Below, piece after piece: positions 38,027-47,280 of a DNA stretch of 64,000 nucleotides. Each line of letters starts with the position of its first letter. The first letter of the stretch is position 1. Where the stretch lies: positions 33,163 to 97,162 of the forward strand of contig CAZRIE010000006.1 in NCBI GenBank assembly GCA_964600075.1, given 5' to 3'. The position numbers and the translations under genes were made by a program. Under the pieces are notes generated by a model. The model did no database searches and was not told the origin of the DNA. It saw only the letters and a list, made by a program, of their open reading frames with translations. This DNA comes from CAZRIE01 sp964600075. Its GTDB lineage: Bacteria > Bacteroidota > Bacteroidia > Flavobacteriales > Flavobacteriaceae.

Positions 38027-38053
38027 TTGTCTGTTTTTGACGAATTACTTTTG
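38027..38053 (+). promoter_or_regulatory. Candidate promoter of the PPK2 pair
   Basis: TTG at 38027-38029 and TACTTTTG at 38046-38053 match the consensus with a 16-base spacer, slightly short. The leader to ATG 38130 is about 70 bases. Confidence 0.35.
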
Positions 38054-38129
38054 TAGCTTGCTTCTCAATACTAAAATGCATGTATACAATATTCGATTTT
38101 AGTAAAAGAAAAGCTGACCAATACTCGAC

Positions 38130-38987
38130 ATGAAACCTATGCACTTTACATCGGAACACCTATTGCAAGCCAAAAAAAGAAATGACCTTATCGCTATAGC
38201 AGATAAGCACGATATTTCCATTAACAAGGTCCTGAGCAAAATCAGGTATGAGGCAGAATTGGCGAAACTACAATCGGAATTTGTAGACCTTCAAAAATGG
38301 ATTGTACAACATAAACTGAGGGTGGCCGTGATTTTTGAAGGTAGGGATGCCGCAGGAAAGGGCGGTTCTATCAAACGATTTAAAGAACATCTCAACCCCC
38401 GTTCTTCAAGAGTGGTCGCCCTTACCAAACCGACCGAGGTCGAAAAGGGGCAATGGTACTTTCGACGATACATTAAAGTATTGCCCAACCCTGGTGAAAT
38501 TGTCTTTTTTGATCGAAGTTGGTACAATCGTGCCGTAGTTGAACCGGTCATGGATTTCTGTTCAAAGGAAGAATACGAAAAATTTATTGTCCAAGTTCCG
38601 GAGTATGAACATCTACTTTATGAAGATAATCTAATAATTATAAAGTTTTGGTTTTCCATTTCAAAGGAAGAGCAGAAGCAACGATTCGATGCACGCCTCA
38701 ATAATCCTTTGAAACGATGGAAATTCAGTCCTGTCGATATGAAAGGACAAGATCTTTGGGATAAATACACGCACTACAAAGAACAGATGTTCAGTAAGAC
38801 ACACACCAATTTTAGTCCTTGGATAATCGTTAAAACGAACGATAAAAAAGAGGCAAGACTTGAAAGCATGCGGTATGTGCTTTCACAATTCGACTACAAA
38901 GGAAAAGGAAAATCGAATATTCCCCTTTTGCCCGATCCCAATGTCATAATGAGATACCACAGAAGTGTCGTTCAAATCGATATATAA
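38130..38987 (+). CDS. ppk2: Polyphosphate kinase 2 (first copy)
   Basis: 285 residues. PPK2 transfers phosphate between polyphosphate and nucleotides. Walker A GRDAAGKGG (71-79), Walker B EIVFFDRSWYNRA (123-135), lid RRYIK...  and KRWKFSP near 190. A helical N-terminal extension (residues 1-60) precedes the kinase core. It is followed 12 bases later by a second PPK2, so the two probably form an operon. Confidence 0.92.
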   Translation: MKPMHFTSEHLLQAKKRNDLIAIADKHDISINKVLSKIRYEAELAKLQSEFVDLQKWIVQHKLRVAVIFEGRDAAGKGGSIKRFKEHLNPRSSRVVALTKPTEVEKGQWYFRRYIKVLPNPGEIVFFDRSWYNRAVVEPVMDFCSKEEYEKFIVQVPEYEHLLYEDNLIIIKFWFSISKEEQKQRFDARLNNPLKRWKFSPVDMKGQDLWDKYTHYKEQMFSKTHTNFSPWIIVKTNDKKEARLESMRYVLSQFDYKGKGKSNIPLLPDPNVIMRYHRSVVQIDI

Positions 38988-38999
38988 TTCGAAATTACT

Positions 39000-39773
39000 A
39001 TGGGCAAAATAAAACTGACCGAAGAAGAAGTTGCATTGCTGAATACAAAGTTGGGCCTGTACTCACTTTTAAGAAGCAAGAAAGTTGATCTCCCCAAGGC
39101 CTTGGAAGAGACAACATATATTGTTGAACTCAAAAAGAAACAAGAAGAGTTGATAAAGCTGCAAAAATGGGTCATCAACAATGATAAAAAAGTAATTATT
39201 CTTTTTGAGGGCCGGGATGCTGCGGGCAAAGGTGGTGCGATACGACGAATAACGGAGTATATCAATCCAAGACAATTCAGGATTGTGGCCCTGAACATTC
39301 CGACCGAAGACGAAAGAAAACAATGGTTCTTTCAGCGCTATATCAACCAATTTCCCAAACCTGGTGAGATTGTCTTTTTTGACCGCAGTTGGTACAACCG
39401 TGCCGTTGTAGAGCCCGTGAACAATTTCTGCACCGAAGACGAATACCATATTTTTATGTCTCAGGTCAACGAGTTTGAAAAAATGTTGATTCAGTCCGAC
39501 ATTCATCTTATAAAATTCTATTTCTCGATTACCAAAAAAGAGCAAGAAAAGCGTTTTACGGAGATAAAGAAAGACCCGCTCAAACGCTGGAAGATGACCT
39601 CCGTAGATGAAAGAGCACAAGAACTATGGGCTGATTACAGTGCCTACAAAGAGAAAATGTTCGAGAAAACGAATACGCCCCATGCCCCTTGGGTCATTGT
39701 TGATGCCGACCAAAAATTCAAGGCCAGGTCGAATGCCATCGACCATGTTTTGGAAACAATACCCTACAAGTAA
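39000..39773 (+). CDS. Polyphosphate kinase 2 (second copy)
   Basis: 257 residues with the same motifs in the same places (GRDAAGKGG 71-79, EIVFFDRSWYNRA 123-135, KRWKMTS near 190). It starts 12 bases after the first copy. The two share the core but differ clearly in their N-terminal 60 residues and lid, so they are diverged paralogues that may prefer different nucleotides or form a mixed oligomer (inference). Confidence 0.9.
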   Translation: MGKIKLTEEEVALLNTKLGLYSLLRSKKVDLPKALEETTYIVELKKKQEELIKLQKWVINNDKKVIILFEGRDAAGKGGAIRRITEYINPRQFRIVALNIPTEDERKQWFFQRYINQFPKPGEIVFFDRSWYNRAVVEPVNNFCTEDEYHIFMSQVNEFEKMLIQSDIHLIKFYFSITKKEQEKRFTEIKKDPLKRWKMTSVDERAQELWADYSAYKEKMFEKTNTPHAPWVIVDADQKFKARSNAIDHVLETIPYK

Positions 39774-39850
39774 CTGATATGCTGACAAGGTATCGGTAAA
39801 TCGATTTTAAAATAGTTGGCCGACCGACTGAGTAAAAAGCAAGCAATAGA

Positions 39851-39858
39851 TAGTTTTG
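39851..39858 (+). promoter_or_regulatory. Candidate -7 box before the SRPBCC gene
   Basis: TAGTTTTG matches TAnnTTTG, 27 bases before ATG 39885. No TTG at the right distance upstream. Confidence 0.3.
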
Positions 39859-39884
39859 TGCCTTTTTAATCAAAGCGCATATGT

Positions 39885-40328
39885 ATGAAACACAGGGGCA
39901 GCATTGTTATAAACCAATCATTGCATAAAGTTGCGGAGCTTTTTGCAGACCCAAAAAATCTAAAGGAATATCAAGACGGTTTCATCAGAAAAGAACTTGT
40001 CAGCGGAGCCCAAGGTCAAGTCGGAGCAGTTTCCAAAATGTATTACAAACATGGCAAGCACGAAATGGAATTGCTAGAAACGATAACCAAAAATGAGCTT
40101 CCCGATTCGTTTGAGGCCGGTTATCACCATATTCATATGGACAATACGATGAAATGTTCTTTTATCGCACTCGGTGCAAAGCTTACGAGATACGAATTTG
40201 AATACGAGTATACGCGCATCGATTGGGTTATGCCCAAATTGATCGCCATTCTATTACCCAGCATTTACAGTAAACCCGCAGAAAAATGGTTGAGACAATT
40301 CAAAGAGTTTGCAGAACAGCATAAATGA
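39885..40328 (+). CDS. SRPBCC-family (START-like) small protein
   Basis: 147 residues with the helix-grip pattern: N-terminal strand SIVINQSLHKVAELFADPKN, DGFIRKELVSGAQ, and C-terminal long helix PSIYSKPAEKWLRQFKEFAE. Binds a hydrophobic ligand (family inference). Its TGA overlaps the next ATG (ATGA), so translation is coupled with the pentapeptide protein. Confidence 0.7.
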   Translation: MKHRGSIVINQSLHKVAELFADPKNLKEYQDGFIRKELVSGAQGQVGAVSKMYYKHGKHEMELLETITKNELPDSFEAGYHHIHMDNTMKCSFIALGAKLTRYEFEYEYTRIDWVMPKLIAILLPSIYSKPAEKWLRQFKEFAEQHK

Positions 40329-40915
40329 AAACAATGATTGACAAACCCTTTATTGCCGATCGAAGATATAAAGGAGTAGATTACACCAAAAACAGACTGC
40401 CCCAAGGCGAATATGAAAACTGTGTTTTTGAAGTATGCAATTTTTCCGAAAGTTACCTCGACAACCAAAATTTTATGGAGTGCGAATTCATCGATTGCAA
40501 CCTGAGCAACGCTAATTTAAAGCACACCATATTTAACGAGGTCTCATTTTCTCATTGCAAAATGATGGGGCTCAAGTTTGAGGAATGTAATGATTTTCTG
40601 ATGGATTTTAACTTTAACGATTGTGCATTGCATCTATCCTCTTTTTATCACCTAAGCATAAAAAATCAAAAATTTGAAGCCTGTAAATTGATTCAAGTAG
40701 ATTTTACGGAAGCCCAATTAATCGGGAGCTCTTTTAATAATTGTGATTTGGAAGGAGCTATTTTTGAACGGACTAATTTGGAAAGCTCTGACTTCAGAAC
40801 AGCGACCCATTTTACCATCGACCCTGAAAAGAACAGACTTAAAAAGGCCAAGTTTTCAAAAGAGGGAGTTTTAGGGCTACTCAAAAACTACGATATCGTT
40901 GTTGAAGATTCTTGA
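40325..40915 (+). CDS. Pentapeptide-repeat protein
   Basis: 196 residues built from five-residue repeats with central F/L (NFMECEFIDCNLSNANLKHT, DFTEAQLIGSSFNNCDLEGA and similar), forming a right-handed quadrilateral beta-helix. The C-terminal segment NRLKKAKFSKEGVLGLL breaks the pattern. Quinolone-resistance Qnr proteins share the fold, but nothing indicates that function. ATG 40334 is another possible start. Confidence 0.85.
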   Translation: MKTMIDKPFIADRRYKGVDYTKNRLPQGEYENCVFEVCNFSESYLDNQNFMECEFIDCNLSNANLKHTIFNEVSFSHCKMMGLKFEECNDFLMDFNFNDCALHLSSFYHLSIKNQKFEACKLIQVDFTEAQLIGSSFNNCDLEGAIFERTNLESSDFRTATHFTIDPEKNRLKKAKFSKEGVLGLLKNYDIVVEDS

Positions 40916-41071
40916 GAACCTTGAGTTTCGCGAATCGGGTAACTTCGACGAAAAGGGGTTTTCGTGTTTACAAAAAATTTCAAAAAAGCGGATTGACCGG
41001 CTGGGTCTTAATATCAAATCCGTTTACAAACGGATAATTTGTATCTTGTTACCTGCAAATAACCTTTACCG

Positions 41072-41563
41072 ATGCAACGAATTTTAGTACTATTACTCTT
41101 TATCTGCGTAAGTGCGCAAGGGCAAAACACCCTTTACTTTCTGGAAAATGGAACTTCTCCTAAAGCCGAACTGCATGAAATCGCTTGGATGGAAGGCCAT
41201 TGGAAAGGCGAGGCTTTCGGTGGCATTACCGAAGAAATCTGGAGTCCACCCTTGGGCGGTTCCATGATGTTCTCTTTCAAACTGGTGAACGAGGGCAAAG
41301 TCAGTTTCTATGAACTCGGGCACATACGACAGCTGGATGAGACCCTGGTTTTTGAACTTAAACATTTTCATGGTGATTTAAAGGGATGGGAAGAAAAAGA
41401 CGAAGCACAACGTTTTAAACTCATAAAGATCGATGGAGACCGGGTGTATTTCGACGGTTTTACCTTTGAGAAAATAAGTGTTGACGAAATCAACATCTAC
41501 GGGCTCATAGGCCATGACGATGGAACTACTGAAGAGGTGATATTCAATTATAAAAGGCAGTAA
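41072..41563 (+). CDS. Secreted DUF6265-like protein
   Basis: 163 residues with a signal peptide ending SAQG (about residue 15). Conserved EIAWMEGHWKGEAFGGITEE, GGSMMFSFKLVNEGKVSFYE and FELKHFHGDLKGWEEKDE are typical of a small beta-barrel family of unknown function in Bacteroidota. The next gene starts 1 base after its stop. Confidence 0.65.
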   Translation: MQRILVLLLFICVSAQGQNTLYFLENGTSPKAELHEIAWMEGHWKGEAFGGITEEIWSPPLGGSMMFSFKLVNEGKVSFYELGHIRQLDETLVFELKHFHGDLKGWEEKDEAQRFKLIKIDGDRVYFDGFTFEKISVDEINIYGLIGHDDGTTEEVIFNYKRQ

Positions 41564-41564
41564 A

Positions 41565-41924
41565 TTGGAGGATAAAAAAAAGTGTGAAGAGTGCAGTAAC
41601 GAGATCATGGGTCGGGTAGACAAAAAGTTTTGCTCTGACTACTGCCGTAATGCCTATCATAACAAAGTCAACAAAGACAGTAAAAACCTCATCCGAAACA
41701 TCAATAATAGGCTCCGTAAGAATTATCGGATTTTAGATAGCTTTCCATTAAAGGAGGGTAAAACGAGAACCTCGCGCATCCGATTATTGGACAAAGGCTT
41801 CGACTTCGATTTTATCACCAATCTCTATACCACAAAAAAAGGAACGGTTTATTACTTTGTATATGACTTGGGTTACCTACCCCTGGAGAACGAATACTAT
41901 ATGATTGTGAAGCGAGATAGCTAG
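41565..41924 (+). CDS. Small zinc-ribbon protein
   Basis: 119 residues. Starts at TTG 41565 directly after the upstream gene. Cysteines C-x-x-C near residues 7-10 and C-x-x-x-C near 23-27 (KFCSDYCRNAYH) form a likely zinc ribbon. The rest, basic then YYFVYDLGYLPLENEYY, is conserved in relatives as unknown. Its TAG stop (41922) lies inside a repeat element (see 41922-42096). Confidence 0.55.
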   Translation: MEDKKKCEECSNEIMGRVDKKFCSDYCRNAYHNKVNKDSKNLIRNINNRLRKNYRILDSFPLKEGKTRTSRIRLLDKGFDFDFITNLYTTKKGTVYYFVYDLGYLPLENEYYMIVKRDS

Positions 41925-42096
41925 CCCCCTAACCCCCAAAGGGGGAATTCTTACTCATGCGCATAAAAAATGCTTTCCGTTCGGAAAGCATCAATTTTTC
42001 ATCAAAAATTCTTTGGAGATATGAAATCTGATTCCTTCCCTTCTGGGGGAGGCTGGGATGGAGACTTTTTCGTTCCCTCTTCGGGGCTAGGGGCTA
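41922..42096. repeat. Composite inverted repeat supplying the stop codons of two convergent genes
   Basis: Left arm 41922-41949 (TAGCCCCCTAACCCCC...) and right arm 42072-42096 (its near reverse complement, reading TAGCCCCTAGCCCCGAAG) enclose a GGGGGAGGCTGGGATGG-type segment (42043-42060) and a hairpin. The TAG of the zinc-ribbon gene begins the left arm and the TAG of the CBS gene begins the right arm. TAGCCCC-type repeats are widespread in Bacteroidota (as I recall). Confidence 0.55.
41970..41991. terminator. Bidirectional terminator between convergent genes
   Basis: ATGCTTTCCG pairs with CGGAAAGCAT around a tight loop. A-run ATAAAAA precedes and a T-run (CAATTTTT) follows, so the hairpin can stop transcripts from both sides. 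Confidence 0.75.
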
Positions 42097-42561
42097 CCAG
42101 TTCTGCCCACTCAATTTCAAAGCCGCTATCACGATATCTTTTCTGCTGATCTGCCCGACCAAAATACCGTCATTCATTACAGGAAGTCTTCTTCTGTTAT
42201 GCTTGTCGAAAATACCTGCCGCATCAAAAATCGAAATATCATGGGGAATGGTCTCCACCTCTTTGGTCATGAATTTTTCCACACTCTTGTCCAAAATTGG
42301 TTGATTGAAGTATCGACTTTCAGAAATTTGCTTCATACAATCGGCCTCGGAGATGATACCTACCAAAAATCCGTTATCGTCCATCACGGGACCACCCGAA
42401 ATCTTATTTTTAGCAAAGGCTTCCATAACCTCCAAAATAGATTGTTCAGGAGAAAAGGTGACAAGCCTCTTAGTCATATAATCTGATACCAGTATGGGCG
42501 CGTCATATTGCTTTTTAGTTGTTGATTTCGCCCTTGGGCCCATAAAGCTCTTAATTCCCAT
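42094..42561 (-). CDS. CBS-domain pair protein
   Basis: 155 residues with two CBS domains: VSDYMTKRLVTFSPEQSILE and FMTKEVETIPHDISIFDAAG, each with D-x-x-G-x-L-V-G-type ends (GFLVGIISEADC, GILVGQISRKDI). No fused catalytic domain. A CBS pair usually senses adenine nucleotides. Convergent with the zinc-ribbon gene. Start ATG 42561. Confidence 0.85.
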   Translation of the reverse strand: MGIKSFMGPRAKSTTKKQYDAPILVSDYMTKRLVTFSPEQSILEVMEAFAKNKISGGPVMDDNGFLVGIISEADCMKQISESRYFNQPILDKSVEKFMTKEVETIPHDISIFDAAGIFDKHNRRRLPVMNDGILVGQISRKDIVIAALKLSGQNW

Positions 42562-42774
42562 ATCGATTTGGTGTTTTTGTTTGTCAATTTGACAAACAGG
42601 GTTAATTACTAAAGATAGTGAAATTTTTAATGCATTTTTTAATTATTAAACGTACTAACTATCAATTTCGCAATTTTTAACACAAATCGGATAATGATTC
42701 CCTGAAATAACCGTGATTCAGAACAGGGCACATGCCATCAGAATTTTATACTTTTAACAAGACTAATTTTCGAA

Positions 42775-45060
42775 ATGAAAAGATTCCCTTCCCTGATTAC
42801 ATTTATACTGATGGCACTGGCAGTGTACTGGGGCTTTCGCAGTTCAATGCCCATCTATGAGAGCGATAGTGCCCTATCAGAAACTTCGTTTTCTACGGAT
42901 AGGGCTTTGAAACACGTAAAAAAAATCTCCCAAAAACCACACGCCGTAGGTTTTCCGGCGCATGAAGAGGTTCGTGAATACATCACTTCCGAACTCGAAA
43001 ATATGGGCCTGGAGACTATCTTGCAAGAAGGCTATACTTTAGGTGATTGGGCAAACCTGAGCAAAGCACAGAACATTCTTGTTCGAATAAAAGGTTCGGA
43101 AAACGGAAAGGCCCTGCTACTCCTTTCACATTACGATAGTAGCCCACATTCTTCATTAGGGGCCAGTGACGCAGGTAGTGGTGTTGCGACAATTTTAGAA
43201 GGTGTTCGAGCATTTTTATCCGAAAACAAAAAGCATAAGAACGATATTATCATTTTAATTTCCGATTCAGAAGAATTGGGACTGAACGGTGCCGATCTTT
43301 TCGTAAACAAGCATCCTTGGGCGAAAGATGTCGGACTAGTACTAAATTTTGAGTCCCGGGGCAGTGGCGGCCCCAGTTACACATTTATCGAGACCAATCG
43401 GGGCAACCAAAACCTTGTCCGTGAATTTATTGAGGCGAACCCGAAATATCCCATGGCAAATTCATTGTACTACAGCATCTATAAGATGCTGCCCAACGAT
43501 ACCGATTTGACTGTTTTTCGAGAAGACAGGGATATCGAGGGCTTTAATTTTGCCTTTATCGATGACCATTTCGATTACCACACGGCACATGATTCTTATG
43601 AGCGGCTAGACAAGAACACCTTGGCGCATCAAGGCAGTTATCTTTTGCCTCTAATCCGCCATTTTAGCGATGTCGATTTGAACAACCTAAAAAGTTTGAA
43701 CGATTACGTGTATTTCAACATTCCTTTTTTTGGAATGGTTTCCTATCCTTTTGATTGGATCTGGCCGATGTTTGGGCTCGCCGTGTTACTATTCATACTT
43801 TTAATTATACACGGTTTCCGCAGAAAAGTATTGAAAATCAAGGAAGTTTTGGCCGGTTTTCTTCCCTTAGTCATCATATTGGCCATTAATGGCTTGATCG
43901 GGTTCTACAGTTGGTCATTTCTAAAATGGGTCTATCCGCAGTACAACGATATGCTACATGGTTTCACATATAATGGCTATACCTATATCGCTGCATTTGT
44001 TCTTTTTTCGATTGCAATTTGTTTCGGAGTATACCATAAATTCAAAAAAATCGGAATGCCCAGTCTTTTGGTAGCTCCGTTAATCTTATGGTTGGTCATT
44101 AGTGGTGCAGTGGCCGGGTATCTGCCAGGTGCCAGCTTCTTCATAGTTCCCATATTCGCTTTGTTGGCCGCTTGGTTCGTTGCCATTGGGCAGAAAGAAC
44201 CTAGCCCCTTGCTTTTAGTGTTTTTGGGCCTTCCGGCAATTTGGCTGTACGCTCCTTTTATAAAAGGGTTTACTGTTGGATTAGGCTTGAAAATGATAGT
44301 AAGCACTACGCTGCTGATATCGTTAACTTTCTTACTATTGCTTCCCGTTTTCGGATTTTATAGGAACAAAAAACGTTGGGCATATCTAGGTTTCATTTTG
44401 TTCTTTGGATGTATGTTATGGGCACATTTCGATTCTGGCTTTGATAGGAACAACGCGAAACCCACCAGTCTTTTGTACGTACTTGATAAAGATACAGATA
44501 CCGCCCTATGGGCCACTTATGATCAGGTGCTGATCGATTGGAACGAACAATTTTTAGGAAGGGATAAAAAAGCCCCCGTAAAACTTAGCAAACATGTAAT
44601 CAGAAGTAAGTATAGCTCAGGATTCAGTTATGTCACCGAGGCATCTTTAAGGCAAATCGAGGGGCCCAGAATCGAAGCCACACGCGATACCGTTATCGGC
44701 AATGAGCGCTTACTTGAAATCTGCGTTATCCCACAGCGCAGGGTAAACCGTCTTGACATATTTACGAACGACGTTCCGATTTTAACTGGCAGTGTTAATG
44801 GCATACCTTTATCGAATCATTATTTACAGAACAGAGAAAAGAGCCGCTTACTCACGCATTTCATCAGCGATAACACATATACTGAGCTGAGTCTTACCGT
44901 TCCGAGAGGCGCCGTATTGGAACTTTTAGTTTATGAGGCCTCTAACGACCTATTGACCCACGAGCAATTCTCGATTCCCGAGCGACCCGAAAATAGTATT
45001 CCCATGCCCTTTGTGCTCAATGATGCCATTTTAACCACAAAAACCGTTCGCTTTGAGTAA
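42775..45060 (+). CDS. M28-family zinc peptidase, membrane anchored
   Basis: 761 residues. One N-terminal membrane segment, then an M28 aminopeptidase domain (about 50-315): zinc ligands in SHYDSSPHSSLGASDAGSG and SDSEELGLNGADLF, and HTAHDSYERLDKN with the last His. About nine hydrophobic segments follow, then a soluble C-terminal domain. Same layout as ER-type Fxna aminopeptidases. Overlaps the next gene by 8 bases. Confidence 0.88.
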   Translation: MKRFPSLITFILMALAVYWGFRSSMPIYESDSALSETSFSTDRALKHVKKISQKPHAVGFPAHEEVREYITSELENMGLETILQEGYTLGDWANLSKAQNILVRIKGSENGKALLLLSHYDSSPHSSLGASDAGSGVATILEGVRAFLSENKKHKNDIIILISDSEELGLNGADLFVNKHPWAKDVGLVLNFESRGSGGPSYTFIETNRGNQNLVREFIEANPKYPMANSLYYSIYKMLPNDTDLTVFREDRDIEGFNFAFIDDHFDYHTAHDSYERLDKNTLAHQGSYLLPLIRHFSDVDLNNLKSLNDYVYFNIPFFGMVSYPFDWIWPMFGLAVLLFILLIIHGFRRKVLKIKEVLAGFLPLVIILAINGLIGFYSWSFLKWVYPQYNDMLHGFTYNGYTYIAAFVLFSIAICFGVYHKFKKIGMPSLLVAPLILWLVISGAVAGYLPGASFFIVPIFALLAAWFVAIGQKEPSPLLLVFLGLPAIWLYAPFIKGFTVGLGLKMIVSTTLLISLTFLLLLPVFGFYRNKKRWAYLGFILFFGCMLWAHFDSGFDRNNAKPTSLLYVLDKDTDTALWATYDQVLIDWNEQFLGRDKKAPVKLSKHVIRSKYSSGFSYVTEASLRQIEGPRIEATRDTVIGNERLLEICVIPQRRVNRLDIFTNDVPILTGSVNGIPLSNHYLQNREKSRLLTHFISDNTYTELSLTVPRGAVLELLVYEASNDLLTHEQFSIPERPENSIPMPFVLNDAILTTKTVRFE

Positions 45061-45856
45061 AAAGATAGCCATTTTAGGATGCGGGTGGTTAGGGCTACCT
45101 CTAGCACAGTCTTTTCTTGCGGATGGACACCGTGTTCACGGCAGTACGACATCGGAGAAAAAGATCGCAGACTTAAAACAGTGCGGCGTACTGCCTTTTT
45201 TAATTTCACTTTCCGAAGACAAAATCGAGGGCAACATCAGCGAATTTTTAACGAATGTAGCTTTGCTGATCATTAACGTTCCACCGCGATTAAGGGCCGG
45301 CAATAGCGAAAACTACGTCAAAAAGATGAAATTGCTGCACGATGCCATAAAAGCATCTTTAGTTCGGAAGGTCATTTTTGTGAGCAGTTCTTCGGTTTAT
45401 GGAGACGTTAAGGGTGATGTTACCGAAGAAACCATGCCTCAGCCTAATACAGAATCGGGGAAACAACTTTTAACCTCTGAGCGTATTTTTAAGGGTGATC
45501 CGGAACTACAGACCACCATCATCCGATTTGGGGGATTGATCGGTCCGAATAGACATCCGGTAACCATGCTTTCGAGAAGAAAAAAACTCTCTAACGGAAA
45601 TGCCCCGATCAATCTTATCCATTTGAACGACTGCATCAGAATAATCATCAAAATATTGAAAAAAAATTGGTGGTGCGAAACCTTCAACGGCGTCTATCCG
45701 TACCATCCGACGAAGCAAAAATATTATACTTCAGAAGCCCTAAGAAAAGGATTACAAATTCCTGATTATGATACTAGTATCTCGAAAATCGGTAAGATTG
45801 TGCATTCTTACAATCTTACAAACGTTAAAGATTTCAGGTTTACTACAACGTTGTAG
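45053..45856 (+). CDS. SDR-family NAD(P)-binding epimerase-like protein
   Basis: 267 residues from TTG 45053, overlapping the M28 gene end. Rossmann start AILGCGWLGLPLAQ (GxxGxxG type), VSSSSVYGDV (Ser and Tyr) and QLLTSERIF with a displaced Lys position. Extended-SDR fold, small version. Substrate unknown; may act on nucleotide sugars. Confidence 0.75.
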   Translation: MSKKIAILGCGWLGLPLAQSFLADGHRVHGSTTSEKKIADLKQCGVLPFLISLSEDKIEGNISEFLTNVALLIINVPPRLRAGNSENYVKKMKLLHDAIKASLVRKVIFVSSSSVYGDVKGDVTEETMPQPNTESGKQLLTSERIFKGDPELQTTIIRFGGLIGPNRHPVTMLSRRKKLSNGNAPINLIHLNDCIRIIIKILKKNWWCETFNGVYPYHPTKQKYYTSEALRKGLQIPDYDTSISKIGKIVHSYNLTNVKDFRFTTTL

Positions 45857-45941
45857 TTGCTGTTCACCACACGAATCGGTCTTTTCACAACAAAGTCTGT
45901 CAATTATTGTTAATGCAGCGTGCGTTTCATCGATTAAAACA

Positions 45942-45949
45942 TAACTTTG
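45942..45949 (+). promoter_or_regulatory. Candidate -7 box before the 123-residue gene
   Basis: TAACTTTG matches TAnnTTTG, 25 bases before ATG 45975. Confidence 0.3.
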
Positions 45950-45974
45950 GGGTATAATTTTAAAACTATTTGCC

Positions 45975-46346
45975 ATGGAAAACTCAGGTTTACGAGGGCG
46001 GATTTTGATGGAAATCGAAAATTTACTAGCCTTTAACTGTACCAAGCGAAAAGTTCCCCAAAAATTAGAAAATCTGCATGTAGCGATATTAAAAAATCAT
46101 TACAATGCGGCTGACGTGTCTATAGATTATCATAGACGAAGAGTAGAAATGGATATCGTAATGGACGATAATGATTATGACCCCAAAAAGGTCAATCTTT
46201 GCGTACCTACCTTACACGCCAACCTTTGGTTCAGAAATTTGCGCGATTTTATGAAGTCGTGCATCGACTACGATTCTAAGAGTGTCGCATTTTATGCTTC
46301 ACTACTACGGTCGTACCAAAACAATGAGGTGACTTTCGTCACCTAA
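45975..46346 (+). CDS. Unknown 123-residue protein
   Basis: No family recognised. Soluble, no signal. N-terminal helix RILMEIENLLAFNCTKRK, a central segment with VDISIDYHRRRVEMDIVMDD-like strands, and C-terminal FMKSCIDYDSKSVAFYASLL. A small hairpin (46327-46344) overlaps its end and a terminator follows, so it is its own unit. Confidence 0.5.
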   Translation: MENSGLRGRILMEIENLLAFNCTKRKVPQKLENLHVAILKNHYNAADVSIDYHRRRVEMDIVMDDNDYDPKKVNLCVPTLHANLWFRNLRDFMKSCIDYDSKSVAFYASLLRSYQNNEVTFVT

Positions 46347-46374
46347 GATTTACCAAACCTAACCAATAATAGTT

Positions 46375-46404
46375 AAAGGATGCCTTAGGGTATCCTTTTT
46401 TTTT
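46375..46404 (+). terminator. Rho-independent terminator
   Basis: AAAGGAT-GCC pairs with GGG-ATCCTTT (one G-T pair) around TTAG, followed by a run of T. It closes the 123-residue gene. Confidence 0.85.
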
Positions 46405-46513
46405 GGAATTATTGACCTACAAAGCATTATGGTTTTTATAACACGTAAATAGCAATAATTTTAATAGTTTAGCGCACCGAAATAAAAATCAGAAAATCAT
46501 CAAAGAACAACAA

Positions 46514-47245
46514 ATGAAAAAAGTACTAGTTATTCTGCTTTTAGGTATTGGCTTTTCAATGACCGGCCAGACCAAGATCGAACTGCAAAAACATTACGAA
46601 GAATTTTATCAACAAATGCGACTTCAAGGCGATGTCACCGGAGTGGTCAATGCACTTACCCACCTAAACGTGCTAGCCCCTTCAAACGAACGTAAAGACA
46701 CCTTGGCTTATGTCTATGCCAACAACAACCAACATTTGCAGGCCCTAAATACTATTGGTATCGAAAAAGACGAAGCCGATTCCGATATGGCCGTACAAGT
46801 AAAGGCAATTTCGTTAAAAGCGCTAAACCAGCCTAAGCGGGCGCTTGAACAATTCGAAGAGCTTTTCAAAAGAAATCAGAATGCCTATTTGGCCTATGAG
46901 CTTGCCGACCTTAAAATACAGACCGGCGATAATACAGGCGCGGCCGCAAATATTGAATACGGCATCGCAAATGCAAAAGATGATATGAAATTCGCCTTTT
47001 ACGAAAGGCAACAGCCCTATGAAGTACCATTAAAAGCGGCTTTTCTGCATCTGAAGGCCCTTACCAAATACAACAACGAGAAGGCAAATATCGATGCTGC
47101 CGTTGCCTTGATCGATGAGGCTTTGGCAATAGACCCGAATTTCAACCTCGCCAGTCTGAGCAAGCAGGCACTAGTGTCAAGAAAGGACCAACCAGATGCT
47201 GTTCCCGCAGCGGATACGGTACCGACGCCTGAAAAAAAGGAATAG
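46514..47245 (+). CDS. Exported TPR-like protein
   Basis: 243 residues with a signal peptide (1-18, ending MTGQ). Helical repeats at about 55-210: LAYVYANNNQHLQALNTIG, LKALNQPKRALEQFEELF, ANIDAAVALIDEALAIDPNF, TPR-like. A proline/alanine-rich tail (PDAVPAADTVPTPEKKE) ends the protein. Probably a periplasmic scaffold (inference). Closed by a strong terminator. Confidence 0.65.
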   Translation: MKKVLVILLLGIGFSMTGQTKIELQKHYEEFYQQMRLQGDVTGVVNALTHLNVLAPSNERKDTLAYVYANNNQHLQALNTIGIEKDEADSDMAVQVKAISLKALNQPKRALEQFEELFKRNQNAYLAYELADLKIQTGDNTGAAANIEYGIANAKDDMKFAFYERQQPYEVPLKAAFLHLKALTKYNNEKANIDAAVALIDEALAIDPNFNLASLSKQALVSRKDQPDAVPAADTVPTPEKKE

Positions 47246-47280
47246 AGCAATTAAGCGTAAAACATTGTTAGCCCTATCAG

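Noticed and set aside
39069..39620. 183-codon minus-strand ORF inside the second PPK2 gene
   Set aside because: Opposite conserved kinase motifs; aromatic-rich shadow translation.
40325..40915. Qnr-type quinolone-resistance protein
   Set aside because: Only the pentapeptide fold is shared; the loops and length of Qnr are not evident.
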